Positions 1 through 20,500 of a stretch of 64,000 bases of DNA are shown here, piece after piece (within the stretch, counting starts at the first letter, position 1; the number at the start of each line of letters is the position of its first letter). Under the pieces are notes generated by a model. The model worked only from the letters and a program-made list of their open reading frames with translations, did no database searches and was not told the origin of the DNA. The translations under genes were made by a program, and so were the position numbers. The DNA comes from Poecilobothrus nobilitatus. Its lineage: Eukaryota > Arthropoda > Insecta > Diptera > Dolichopodidae. The stretch covers positions 27,177,398 to 27,241,397 of the forward strand of contig OX352773.1 of assembly GCA_947095535.1 (NCBI GenBank), given 5' to 3'.

Positions 1-586
1 TTCAATATCCAAAAGTTAATATAAAGATCCTTTCGATTGAAAATTTTCTTGAACAAAAAAAAAATGTGCTCCGCACCGAACGAGAATACTGTCTTTTTAT
101 AAATGAAAGAACTTTTATTACCGTTCAGAATTTAAAAGCCAGACAGAATTATCCAATATAAAAACGCTTCCATCGAAACGTCTAGTAGAAAATGAAAAAT
201 TGGAATCTTACATAATATTATTTATAAATAATCAATAAAAAATTATAATTACAGGAAAATATTTTATTACTTATGTATTTTTTTCTTATTTTTTTATATA
301 AAAATAATACTATTTAAATTAATTTACAGAATATAGATATATCTATAGTATAAATAAAATCATAAAAGTTTAAATCATATCTTACGACTGTATTAACAAA
401 CGATGGTAACGAAGTTTTTGAAACATGAAATATCGAAATTGGAACCATTCTTTCATTTCATTCCATTTGTTTCTTAAATGACAGAAGATTGTCGAAGAAA
501 AATAAAAAAGTTTGTAAGAAAAAATAATTTGATTATTAAAGTAAAAAAAGTAGACGTAAAATATTTTGTTAATGCTAAAAATTAAT
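1..586. other. Upstream flank of the T2 ribonuclease gene
   Basis: No coding exon is supported here. The first 200 bases are slightly less AT-rich than what follows, and the rest is AT-rich with short A and T runs. The minus-strand reading frame across 382-648 overlaps the signal-peptide exon of the ribonuclease gene and has low-complexity Phe/Tyr/Asn composition, so it is treated as chance. A promoter for the downstream gene should lie here, but I cannot place a TATA box or initiator with confidence. Confidence 0.5.
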
Positions 587-1608
587 ATGTTTCTACAACT
601 ATTATTTGGTTGCTTACTAAGTATACTCTTAGTTCCAAACATTAACACTGAAGATATCTCAAATAAGACGGAGAATCCGAATGATTGGGTAAATAAAAAT
701 AATTTGTTTTTTAAAAGATAAAAACTACTACAATTTATTGTTAAAAAATGTACATTATTATAAATTAAAATTAAAAAAAAAAAACAATGTTTTTAAGGAT
801 GTTTTAATTTTTACACAACAATGGCCAGTAACAACTTGCATACATTGGATGGAGGAAAACAAAAATAACAAATGTGACCTACCAAATCAAGAGGAGTTTT
901 GGACTAGTAAGTACTGAATTTAATAAAACATGGGAAAACTAATAAAAAATTAACTAAAATATTTTAGTTCATGGAATTTGGCCAACAAAATATGGAACAA
1001 CAGGACCAAGTTTCTGCAATAGTTCTTCAGAATTTGATTTAACAAAAATTGCAAAAATTTCTGATAAATTGAAAATATATTGGCCTAATATTGAAGAGGG
1101 TATGGATATTGATTCATTATGGCGCCATGAATGGGATAAACATGGAACTTGTGCAGCAGTTGATAAAAATTTATCTGATGAATACAGATATTTTAATCAA
1201 GGCTTAGAATGGCGCAATACTTTTAAAGTGTCTAATATTTTAGGTAAAGCAGGCATCCATCCCGATTCTAACAATACTGTTACAAATATTTTAACAGCTT
1301 TAAAAAAAACATTAAATAAAAATCCATCAATCCATTGTTTGTATGATCGACACAATGATTTAAGTTATCTGTCAGAAATTAGAATATGTTTTGATAAAGA
1401 TTTAAATTTAATTGACTGTGATGGTATATCTGGAAGTCATATTGCAATTGATTATCCTGGAGGAAAATTAATAACAAATTGTCATATATCAAAGCCAGTA
1501 GTATATCCAAGTAGATTACCATCCAAAGTCAATACCAAATCAAAGTATAAATTCAATTTTTTAGAAGCATTTAAATTACTTAATTTTATTATGTGGCTTA
1601 CATTATAA
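587..1608 (+). CDS. RNASET2: Secreted T2-family ribonuclease, three exons, complete
   Basis: Exons are 587-688, 798-906 and 968-1608, giving 283 aa. T2 enzymes are acid endoribonucleases of the secretory or lysosomal pathway that cleave RNA through a 2',3'-cyclic phosphate. The start ATG at 587 opens a signal peptide (MFLQLLFGCLLSILLV). The mature part begins near DVLIFTQQWPVTTC, as in animal T2 proteins. Both catalytic boxes are present: CAS I as TIHGIWPT (His72), completed exactly across the exon 2/3 junction, and CAS II as HEWDKHGTC (His124, Glu125, His129). Donors and acceptors are canonical, and the second donor is a perfect gtaagt. The single fly homologue is RNaseX25. One oddity is that the last 18 residues are strongly hydrophobic and follow a basic spacer, which could be a membrane anchor or GPI signal. 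The family call is very secure; expression and localisation are inferred. Confidence 0.93.
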
Positions 1609-3104
1609 AATTTTAACAAAAATTAAAAAAAAAAAAAATCCAAAACAAAAAAATGTATTAAAAATGCTCTAGTTAATATTTTTTTTTTTTGTTTTAGAAA
1701 AATGTTTTTTTTTTTTAAAGAAAATTTTGATTTTAACAGAGTCAAAAAGACATATCTGACTTTGTGATATTATACATTTCAAATTTAATTTAAATCTTAA
1801 AATAAAAACAAAAAGTTGTAAAAATTAAAAATCACCATTTATACACATAAAATTGTAATTAGTATTTATTATAGTAATTTAAAAGAAATATCTTCATCTT
1901 AAAGATATTTTTATTTAATGATTTTAGAATAATTTTATTTTTATTTTTTCGAAAAACTGGAGCAAGTATTTTCTTGTATAAAAAAATTTAGGTTTTGATT
2001 AGCAAAAATATTTTCTTTTAAATCTATACGTAGATTTAATTTTAGATGAAAACTGAAGAATTAGAATTAGAATTAAATTTCTGAGGACCAAGGATATTTT
2101 TGAAAAGTAAAAAAAAAATTTAAATAAAAATAATAAAGCACATTTTTATAAAACACTTATTAAAACATTGAAATATTGTAAATTATATTGAGGCTGTTTT
2201 TTTTTTTTCTTTTATTTTAAATTTTCATGGAAAATATAATAAATTTTACATTATTACATTATAAGTTATTTATAATCTTTAAAAAACTGAAATATTTAAA
2301 AATTAATTTGCATATAAAATATTTAATATTTTTTTTTTTTTTATTTAAAATTATATTCGTTGTAAAAAATTATATATTGTAAACCAATTTAATAATAACA
2401 ATAAAAATTTTACAATTTTCAAAAAATAATATTGTTTGCAATTTATAGAACTTTCTAAACAGGAAATATTACCAAATTTTAGTAAAAAAAAGTTAATATT
2501 AAATTTAATTAATTTACGGAATTAAGGCATCAACTAACTGATCAAATTTTCTCTTCATCAAATTTATTTAATTTTGATACTCAGATAATAAAGAATATAT
2601 CATAGTAAATCATTGATATTTAATTTTTTAAACAAAATAAATTATCTATGTTTATGCATGCTCAAAAAAAAAAATTGATAATATAAGAAAATAAAGTCAC
2701 AAAAAAAACTATGACGAAAAAAAAAATTATAATGCTATTTTAATAAACAATTTATGTATTTAATTATGCAGATAAAACAAAAACTCATATCAGATAATAA
2801 AAATTTTCATATTGATTAAATTTATAGCAAATCATTTATCAATGATAAAGAAATCTAAGTGCCTGATAAAAAAAAAATTTGATGAATATTTGTAGAGAAG
2901 TATTCTATATATGATATCTTCTATTTTCTAATTTAAATTATATTAAAAGGTAACTTTTGTTTCAATCAAGTTAATTGTGGAACGTACATGTAACGTTAAG
3001 GTACGTATATTTTTTGCTTGGTTATTATAAAATCAAAAAAAAAAATATACATATATATAAACAATATACAAAAATATAATATATATATATATACAAAAAA
3101 AAGA
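1609..3104. other. Intergenic AT-rich spacer
   Basis: This stretch is the 3' flank of the ribonuclease gene and the 5' flank of the first transporter gene. It holds many homopolymer A and T runs and no supported exon. A less AT-rich patch at about 2950-3025, just before the transporter start, is the likeliest place for its promoter and 5' untranslated region, but no core element is clear. Confidence 0.4.
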
Positions 3105-11829
<8,725 letters not shown>

Positions 11830-12120
11830 TAACAATAAAAACAAAATATCATTAAGTAAAATAAAAAGAACAACATTGTATGTATTATAGTTTGTGAGAG
11901 GTTATATCACTTACAAGCAATATTAATTTGTTGTATTATAATTTATACATTATATTAAGATAACAATTTGATAGAACTTTTAAGTTTGGTATAGCCGTAC
12001 CCAAAGAATATAAATATAGTGTAAATTATTAATTAGTCAATTAGGTCAAAAAATTATGTAGAGTATTGAATAAATTAATTGAATTATTAACTGTTAAGAA
12101 AAAGAAAATGGTTATTTTAT
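11830..12120 (+). other. 3' untranslated region and downstream flank of transporter copy 1
   Basis: This region aligns with the flank of copy 2 (22919-23230), including a shared AATAAA signal, so the duplicated segment extends past the stop codon to about here. The sequences have drifted far more than the coding exons. Confidence 0.65.
12069..12074 (+). terminator. Polyadenylation signal AATAAA, transporter copy 1
   Basis: AATAAA lies 240 bp after the stop codon, in a context shared with copy 2 (gtagag...ctgaataaatta, at 23191). Conservation in both copies makes it the best candidate poly(A) signal. Confidence 0.5.
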
Positions 12121-12399
12121 TTCTTTCTGTTCTGTTCATAAATGAAATTTATTTTAAAATTACTCTTCAGGATTTTAATCTTGAACGATGTAAAATGCTA
12201 CAAAGATAGAAAAGGTTTAATTTTTTCAATAAAAGGTTTTTTCCGAAGTGGGCATATGTATATTCTTTTGATTCAGGAAAGTAAAGTACAAAAATCTATT
12301 ATACATTTGTTGCTTTGATTCTACTCGGAAGAATTATAATGAGACATTATTTTGACAAAAAATTTTTGTTAAGATAGTTTCAATTAAAATATTTTTTTG

Positions 12400-12720
12400 C
12401 AATTATTTGGAAATCTGATTTTGCAAACAACTTTTATATCCCTCCTAATTACAAACATATTTCAACAATAAGGCATAAATAGTTTGGGCTGGCGCCCCAA
12501 ATCCTCGCTAAACAAGTTATTAAACCCTTGATTTTGTAACCAACTATAAAATTCCTACTAATAATTTTTTTACATATACTTACATATTTTATATATTTCA
12601 AAAACAAGGCATTTATATATAGCTGTCAACTTGAAATCCCCATTGATATTGAACAAATTATTGGAACCCTGATTTTGTGTCTGATTGAAATCCTCCCAAT
12701 TATATTTTTTATACAGTACA
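12400..12720 (+). repeat. Three diverged tandem units of an unrecognised repeat
   Basis: The core 'gattttgtaaccaacta' or close variants begin at 12417, 12530 and 12671 (spacings 113 and 141 bp), each preceded by a variant of 'aa-ttatt-gaaaccct'. A fourth unit lies in intron 6 of the upstream transporter (8181). No coding potential or terminal repeats are visible. It could be a short satellite or fragments of a non-autonomous transposon. Confidence 0.6.
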
Positions 12721-14541
12721 CATAGCAGTAGGGATATAATCTTTCTGGAAAATAATTCATCAAAACAACTCAAATTGAATTAAACAACTCAGCTATAAAA
12801 AGATAAAAAACAAATGGAAATTTAATGTAAAAAAAAAAAAAGATGGAAGCATCAAAAAATTTAAAGCGATATTTAAAGCGATTAGTAGTGAAAAGATGCA
12901 ATTAAAAGTTTTTGAATCTATTACTAGGAAACATTTTCGCCCTACGCACGATATTCAACAATCAAACTAGCATTTGGCATTTGCTTTGTAGTATGATCTC
13001 ATCTCAAGTACAGTTGTGGTAACAGAATATTTTATAATAGTTTCTTAAAAGATGAAATTTATATTAAGGAACACGATGTGTTCGTAAGTGAAGATTTAAA
13101 AAAAAAATTTTCGTAAAAAATGAGTAACAGGCAAAACAGGTGAACATTTTTTTAAGGTTTTAAAAGATTTAAAAAATTGTGCTAAAAAAATTGATTTGTA
13201 TGTTGATTTGTATGCCTTGCGCAGTGTTTTTTCTAAGAACTTTCCTTTTTCCTAACTATGTATAACACAAAAAACATAATGAAAACTAATCTGAATGGCC
13301 TTGTAGAATTATAGAAAAACTGTACTTCTGTCTCTTCAGTTTGTTCATTTTTTATGTACCAAAATTTTGTATTTAAATTTTCTTCGGAGTTTATATGTTT
13401 AAGAAAAAATTATGAAAAATCAAAATGCACTTCTTTAATTTTTCTATTCAAATTTTCTAAGAAGTCCCATAAAAGCTCTAAAAGAGAGCATGGTACAAAA
13501 TATTTTTTCAGGTAATTTATACTAATTCTAAAAGAATTTGAGATGTACATATTCGAAAATAGAGCCTTTTCAAACTTCGAAGTGCTGAAATTCCATAATA
13601 GGTGAGTCTATATTATTATTAAGTTATTCGACAACATTAATTTTTTTAAGAGTCCGATCCCATTAGTAGTTTTGTAAACAGACACTTAAACAGACGGTCA
13701 ATGGTCAGAGTGAAACTTAATAAGCAAAAATGTTTCAAATTTTTTTTTTTTTTTTAAAGTCCTTAAAAAAGGGATTATTGTTGATTTTTATATGAACCTA
13801 TAACATTTGAAGTTGATTCTTTTAAGATTTATAAGGAATAGCTGTAGATTTTATTTTATTTTACTTTTTTTTCATTTTTTTTGTTTTTTGTTTTGCTTCA
13901 TTAAACTTTCCATTAAATATGTATGTAATTAATTTGGCCATTTATTTTTTTATTCATATACGAAGTCCTTTATAAAATTGTTAAAAAAAGAAATATCCTA
14001 CAAAATACTGTATTATGTTTTGTATCTTTTGTTATATTATTTTGTTGTAAATTATGATGCCATTATTTAGGGAAAAGATTTTGCTCCTTCCTTTTCTGTT
14101 TTTTATTTTTATAATTTTTTTTTTATATATTGCATTCCGAAGATATTATTTTTTGTAATCAAATTTTCTATAATAAAAATTATAATAAATAGAAAAATTT
14201 TTGTTATTTTGGCTATAATTCAAAAAAATAAAAACATATTAATCTTTTTATTTTGTCATTCAGAGAAATTTGAAATTTAGTCGCCTTAAATCAATTTTTA
14301 GTCTCTAAACTGCCTGCCTTTTGTATATACACTCACTATACAGACATATTACAGACAGTATTTTCGGTATCATTTAATTTAAATTTCAATAAAGTGTTAT
14401 TCGGTTCATAATTATAAACAATTAAAACAAAAATAATAAATAAAGAAAGAAAATAAAAATAGAAAAAAAAAGACATAAAATAATATTTTTATATTTTTAA
14501 TAAATTTTTCATCAATTAATTTATAAATAAAACTATTTTAC
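12721..14541. other. Spacer between the two transporter copies
   Basis: I see no homologue of transporter exon 1 here. The 12840-13760 part is unique sequence with scattered stops in all frames. From about 13767 onward it aligns with intron 1 of copy 1 (4845-5760). A promoter for copy 2 should lie here if it is transcribed independently. A TCRGT-type initiator-like motif in the shared block (about 14360, matching about 5500) is a weak candidate. Confidence 0.45.
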
Positions 14542-14555
14542 ATGGTTAGCTTAAA
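14542..14555 (+). CDS. Candidate first coding exon of transporter copy 2
   Basis: ATGGTTAGCTTAAA with donor gtaatt encodes MVSL plus two bases of Lys. Joined to exon 2 (a|GAAATT...) it gives MVSLKEILKEKK in frame. The 14 bases and the following 20 or so bases are unchanged from copy 1 (5665-5678), although other introns of the two copies no longer align. There is no transcript evidence. Confidence 0.42.
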
Positions 14556-17500
14556 GTAATTATAAAAAAATTAATTAATAATTATTGGTTTATTAATATA
14601 ACTAATTAAAATTATTTATTTTATATTAATAAAAATTTACTTTTAAAATTAATAATATATACTGTGTGTGATCAAATCATATAGCCAAAATGCTATATTA
14701 ATTATTAAATTATATGAATGTTTTTAGTATCTTAAGAAAGTAAATAATTATTATAGAGTAATATAGACTCTATATATAAGTATGTATGTATATCATTTTT
14801 CTTTTTGTAATTTTTAAAATGTTTTTGATATTATGTACCTATAATATTTAATATAATATAATGTACATATGTATATGATGTACATAGGTATACAGTTATT
14901 ATAAATACACCTATAATATAAACACCTATAATATAAACACCTATAATATACCTATGTAAGGTCTTAAATTAATGTTTTAACTGTAAATTTCAAAAGGTCT
15001 CATTATATACATACATATCACATATGTAAATCGTTCTTTTGCATTTTTGAGAAAACCAAAATATATTAAAAAAAAATTATTAGAAAAAAAGATATTTATT
15101 AAAAGTCCATTGTTTATTATTTGCAATAAATTAATAACATTAATTTGTTTATTATTAACAATAAAAGTTTTACGATTAGAAAGAAAATTTATTGTAAATT
15201 AACATTTTCATACACATACTTTCGTATTGCGAAATACTTAAAATTTATCTTGTGTCCAAGTTGCATTGTCATGTTACTTGTTTCGTTATCTTGTGTCCAA
15301 GTTGCATTGTCATTCTACTTTTAATTCTAGGATTCGGTGGCCTAGTGGGTAAGAGTGTATAAAATACGCTGTAAATACCGAGGGAGAGTGGGTTCGAATC
15401 CCACACACGTCGTAAGAGTTATTTCTCCTTACGATATGTACAGCCACGCCTGAACAGGAAAGGCTGTGTAATTTCCTATCCACATTTATGTGGCAGAGAA
15501 GTACATTAAAAAAAAAAAATAAAAAATTCTAGATTCAATTAATATATGTATGTATTTATGTAAATACAATCAATACCTACATATGTACACACATGTATAG
15601 CAAAAAAATTTTTTAAGTTATCATTTAACCTTATAAAGCCAGACGAGATTATAATATTACTATCTTGCGTGTATTAATATGCGTTATATACCAGTTATAT
15701 ACAAAAGATTAAAGTATAAGTAGTTACAACTTTGGTTATACGAAATTACTATCTGTTATGACTGTGATTTTTACTATCATAAGATAAGTATCTTATTATC
15801 ATAAGATCTTTTAATTTATCAAAATGTTTACAATCAAAATATTTCATTTCAAATAAATAACTAAAAAAAAAAATAATTTTTGTTTAATTTATTCGCCATT
15901 TTTCATTTTATTTTAAATTCAAAAATTTATTATTTAAAATTCAAACAAAAAAACAAAACAATTACAAAGCAACATTATTACGACAAAAAAAAAAGACATT
16001 TTTCGCCATTTTGAAATTTACGAAATATCACAATCGCTTAATTACTCTATAGAAAAATATCAAGTTAATAAAGAAGATAGTAAAAAAATGTACATATGTA
16101 TTTATATTATCGAAAATGTCGATGTTATTTGTGGATTATTTCGCTAATATTATATTTCGTTTGGTATTAGGGTTAGAAAAATTTACAATCTACCGTTTTC
16201 AAGTTTGTCATAACAATTCTTCATTCAGTATCTTATATGGCCACCATAATTATAAGATATTCTGAATATAAGTCTTTAAGAAGTTCTGAATTTTGTTTGT
16301 CAGTTCTTCTGTCACAAACCAAATTTCAAATTTGTAGAATAGAACTGATATCAATTATTTCGTTTATTATGGCTTCTTTGGTGACTCTATTGGTTATTAT
16401 AACACTGATATGTGTAATTTTCAACAAGCTTTATCTTAATTTCTCCTACTTGAAAATTCTAAATTGTTTGGTCCAATTTTGGAGGGTTTATACTTCATGC
16501 AGTTCAATTTGGTCTACATATGCTGTAATTTTTTATTGCTAAACATTTATACATAAACATACATACATAGGTATATCATAATGCGCTGCTCAGTTCATTA
16601 TAGTTGTTTTATTTGAAATGCCTTCAATTACTATATTAGAAACAAAATTTGAATCGTTTAACGTATAAGTCAGGATTATAAAACAATCTGAAAGAGGATC
16701 TTCGTACAAATGTCTGAATTTAAACTGTATGTATTGCATGGGAAATAGTTTTTTTATGTTTAGCAGCATGCGTTTACTTAGACGACAGTCTCAGATGGTT
16801 TTTTGATGAATCAGCATCACTATCACTAACAAACCTAAGAATAGAGATCCCTTTATATAGTTGCCATATAATAAAAAAACATTTTGTTTAAAATTTTGAC
16901 GAGCATTCTATGTAATCAACCATTTGATACATTTCATAGCTTGATAACTTGCTAACAGTTTGCCCTTCCGTTTAGTTTTCTGTACTATGTTTTATTGCTT
17001 TATTTAAGGTTTTGTAATACGGTAGGAATTGTCATGCATTAAAATTAGCGAATGTAAACTATCACGATGAAAGCTATTTTTCGAATTTTTGTTGATGCAG
17101 GTATTGTGGTATGTGAGGTCGTTAGTTTTTAGCGAGATTATTTGAGGTTTTTACTTTGTCGAAGTTGGGTTATTCTTAAATAAAAAACGCAGTGGTATGT
17201 AGAAATAAATGGGTAGTAATAAGAGAAAAATAATAACAGTGAAATTATATTCGGAAGTCGGAAACATTACTATCTTTCAGGCTAATCGAACACTTAAGAA
17301 ATTTCCACAGAAAGATATTTTAATTATAGCTTGTATCAAATATTTTTTCAGCTACAATTAAAGAACCAAATCGAGTTTTAAATGGAAATTAATTTTTATT
17401 ATTTAACATTTTTCTTAAGTAATAGAACGAAATAAAAAAATAACTTAAAATTAAATTAAAAATTTCATATTACTAATAATAATATTTATTTTACAATAAA

Positions 17501-20500
17501 TGTTTAAACAGAGAAATTTTAAAAGAGAAAAAAGAAGAACACATTAATGAAATTGTACCACCAATATCATTCTTTAAATTATACAAATATTCAACAGCAA
17601 AAGATCGAGCTTTAATAGTAATTGGTTCAATATGTGCTATTGCAACAGGACTTACCGCTCCTATAAATACTTTAATTTTTGGGAATTTAGCTAAAGTAAA
17701 TTTGAAATATAATATGTTTCATATAATAACTATAATCTAACTAAAAAAAAATACAAAAATCATATATTTTAGGCTATGATTGAACAAGCTATAGGCCTTG
17801 CAAATGGAACAGTAGACAGTTATGAATTATTTTTAGCATCTGTACGAGAGTATGCAACTGTTAATTCTATTAATGGTACTGTTATGTTAATATGTAGTTA
17901 TATTTCAATTACAACATTTAATTATGCCGCACATTCACAGGTAAACTAAAACAGTAAATCATTACGTCATAATATTAATATTTTTAAATACGAAGCTTTT
18001 AAAATCAGTTTACATTTTATAGGTTTTTGCAATCAGAGCAATATATTTTCGATCAGTATTAAATCAAGATGTTGAATGGTATGATTTTCATCAAAGTGGT
18101 GATTTTGGAAGTCGTATAAACGAGTAAGTTATTAAAATTTAGAATGTTTGGATAAAAAATTTTTTTATAATTTTTTTCTTTAAATTAGAGATCTGTCAAA
18201 AATTGAAGAAGGATTGGGAGAAAAAGTGGTAATGTTTGTTCACTATTTAGTTGCCTTTATTGGATCAATAATATTAGCTTTAGTAAAAGGGTGGCTATTA
18301 GCGTTAGTTTGTTTGACAAGTTTTCCAATTACTATGATTTCAATGTTATTAGTTTCAATCGTAAATCAAGTTTTTTTCTATTATAACTATTCTTTTTTTA
18401 TCCAAATCACAATTTTAGATCACATCAAAATTATCAAAACTAGAAGTGAATGAATATGCTAAAGCTGGAAGTGTAGCTGAAGAAACATTTAGTGGGATTC
18501 GAACAGTTGTGGCATTTGAAGGTGAACAAAAAGAAGTAAATCGTTATAAAGATAAGTTACAAACAGCTAGAGTAATTAACGTGAAAAAAGGGTTTTTCTC
18601 TGGCATTAGTTTTGGACTGCTTTGGTTTTTTATTTATGCTTCATATGCTTTAGCATTTTGGTATGGCGTAGGATTAATTCTTGATGGTAGTTATGACCCA
18701 GGAACAATGTTTACTGTATATTCTTCTAATATTTTATTATATAAAGGATGTCACGTTAGCATGTTGTCAACAAGAGAGTGATCCTTTTCAAACGGTCTTC
18801 GAAAAAACGGTGTTTAAAGTTTTTCATATATGTATGTTTTTTACATCTATAACAAATAACTTTTAAGATTATCGGCTTGTAAGTAAATTCAATATAAATT
18901 TGCTACTCTTCAATCAATTTAAATTTAATAGAACTTTTCTATTTCAATGAACTTTTAATAGAACTTTTCTATTTTAATGAAATGTCATCGTAGTATAGAG
19001 CAAGTTAATAGCAGAATTATCTTAAAATTGATAATTCAATAAGTGAAAGATATGATAACAACGTTGTCAAGTAGCAAAAAAAAAAAATAATTTGTTTATT
19101 AATACCGGATTTTTATAAAAACATTCCGGTTATTTGAAAAAAAGAACAATAAAAGTGTTCAACTAAGATAACCAAAATTAGTTTTAGACATTCATATGAA
19201 AGCTAATAAATAATAATTATTGACTCTCTATGTTATAGATGGAAACAGATATGATTTAATTTAAACACATATTATACGGAAAACTTTGAACATCATTACA
19301 CACACTTTGAACACACTTGAAAACCGTGTGAAACCTCCGCTTGCTATATAATGTCATTCTTGTTTTAATATCCCTGATCAGTCCCTTTATATAATGCAAT
19401 TTGCTAACAGGACATTCTGTAATTTCAATATACGAACAATTATTAATTATTTAATAATTTTTAGGTAATATTTTCGGTAATGATGGGTTGTATGAATTTA
19501 GGTATTGGATCTCCGTTTGTTGAAGTTTTTGGAATTGCAAAAGGTGCTGGTGCTAAAATATTCAGTTTAATTGAGAATATTCCAAAAATTAATCCTTTAC
19601 TTGGAAGAGGAATATCACCAAAAATAATTTTGGGCAATATTGAATTTTATAATGTATATTTCCAATATCCGAGTAGACCAGAAGTTAAAGTTTTGCAAGG
19701 TTTAAATTTAAAAATAAATCGAGGTGAAACTATAGCTTTTGTTGGTAGTTCTGGTTGTGGAAAATCTACATGCATACAGCTTTTACAACGATTTTATGAT
19801 ATTGATGCAGGTCAAATCTTGGTGGATAATAATGATATTAGAAATTTAAATGTTAACTGGTTGAGAAGTCATATTGGAACTGTTGGACAAGAACCAGTTT
19901 TATTTGGTACAACCGTTTATGAAAATATTCGCTATGGTAGAGAAAATGCTACCAAGGAAGAAATTGAAAACGCTGCAAAAGAGTCAAATGCTCATAATTT
20001 TATAAAAAAGTTGCCCAAAGTAATATCGGATAAAGAAATAATATTTTTTTTAAACATTTTTTAATTTTCTATGATTTTAGGGCTATGAAACGCTTGTTGG
20101 AGAACGTGGAGCTCAGTTATCTGGTGGACAGAAGCAGCGTATAGCAATTGTTAGGTTTAGCTTTATATTAAATTATATTTTTTTAATTTTATTTTTTTAT
20201 AAGGCAAGGGCTTTAGTTAGAAATCCTGAAATTCTATTATTGGATGAAGCAACATCTGCTTTGGATACGGCCAGTGAAGCTAAAGTGCAAGAAGCTTTAG
20301 AAAAGGTATTCGTAAAAATTCATATCACCATAAATTGTTTATAAATATTTTTTGTATATAAGGCCAGTATGGGTAGGACGACAATTATTATTGCTCATCG
20401 TTTAACAACTATTCGAAACGCTGACAAAATTGTTGTAATAGATAAAGGTGAAGTAGTGGAAGTTGGTAATCATTATGAGTTGATAGATAAGAAAGGCTTT

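Noticed and set aside
382..648. 88-codon minus-strand frame
   Set aside because: It overlaps the ribonuclease signal-peptide exon on the opposite strand, is low-complexity and has no recognisable motif.
16237..16542. 101-codon hydrophobic frame (starts [12 protein letters not shown]) considered as a chemoreceptor fragment
   Set aside because: No receptor motif, no partner exons and ordinary AT-rich composition. Long hydrophobic frames arise easily in such DNA.
16950..17160. Minus-strand peptide with LILMHDN, considered as a mariner transposase remnant
   Set aside because: Only about 12 residues resemble the second catalytic Asp motif; stops surround it and no terminal repeats were found.
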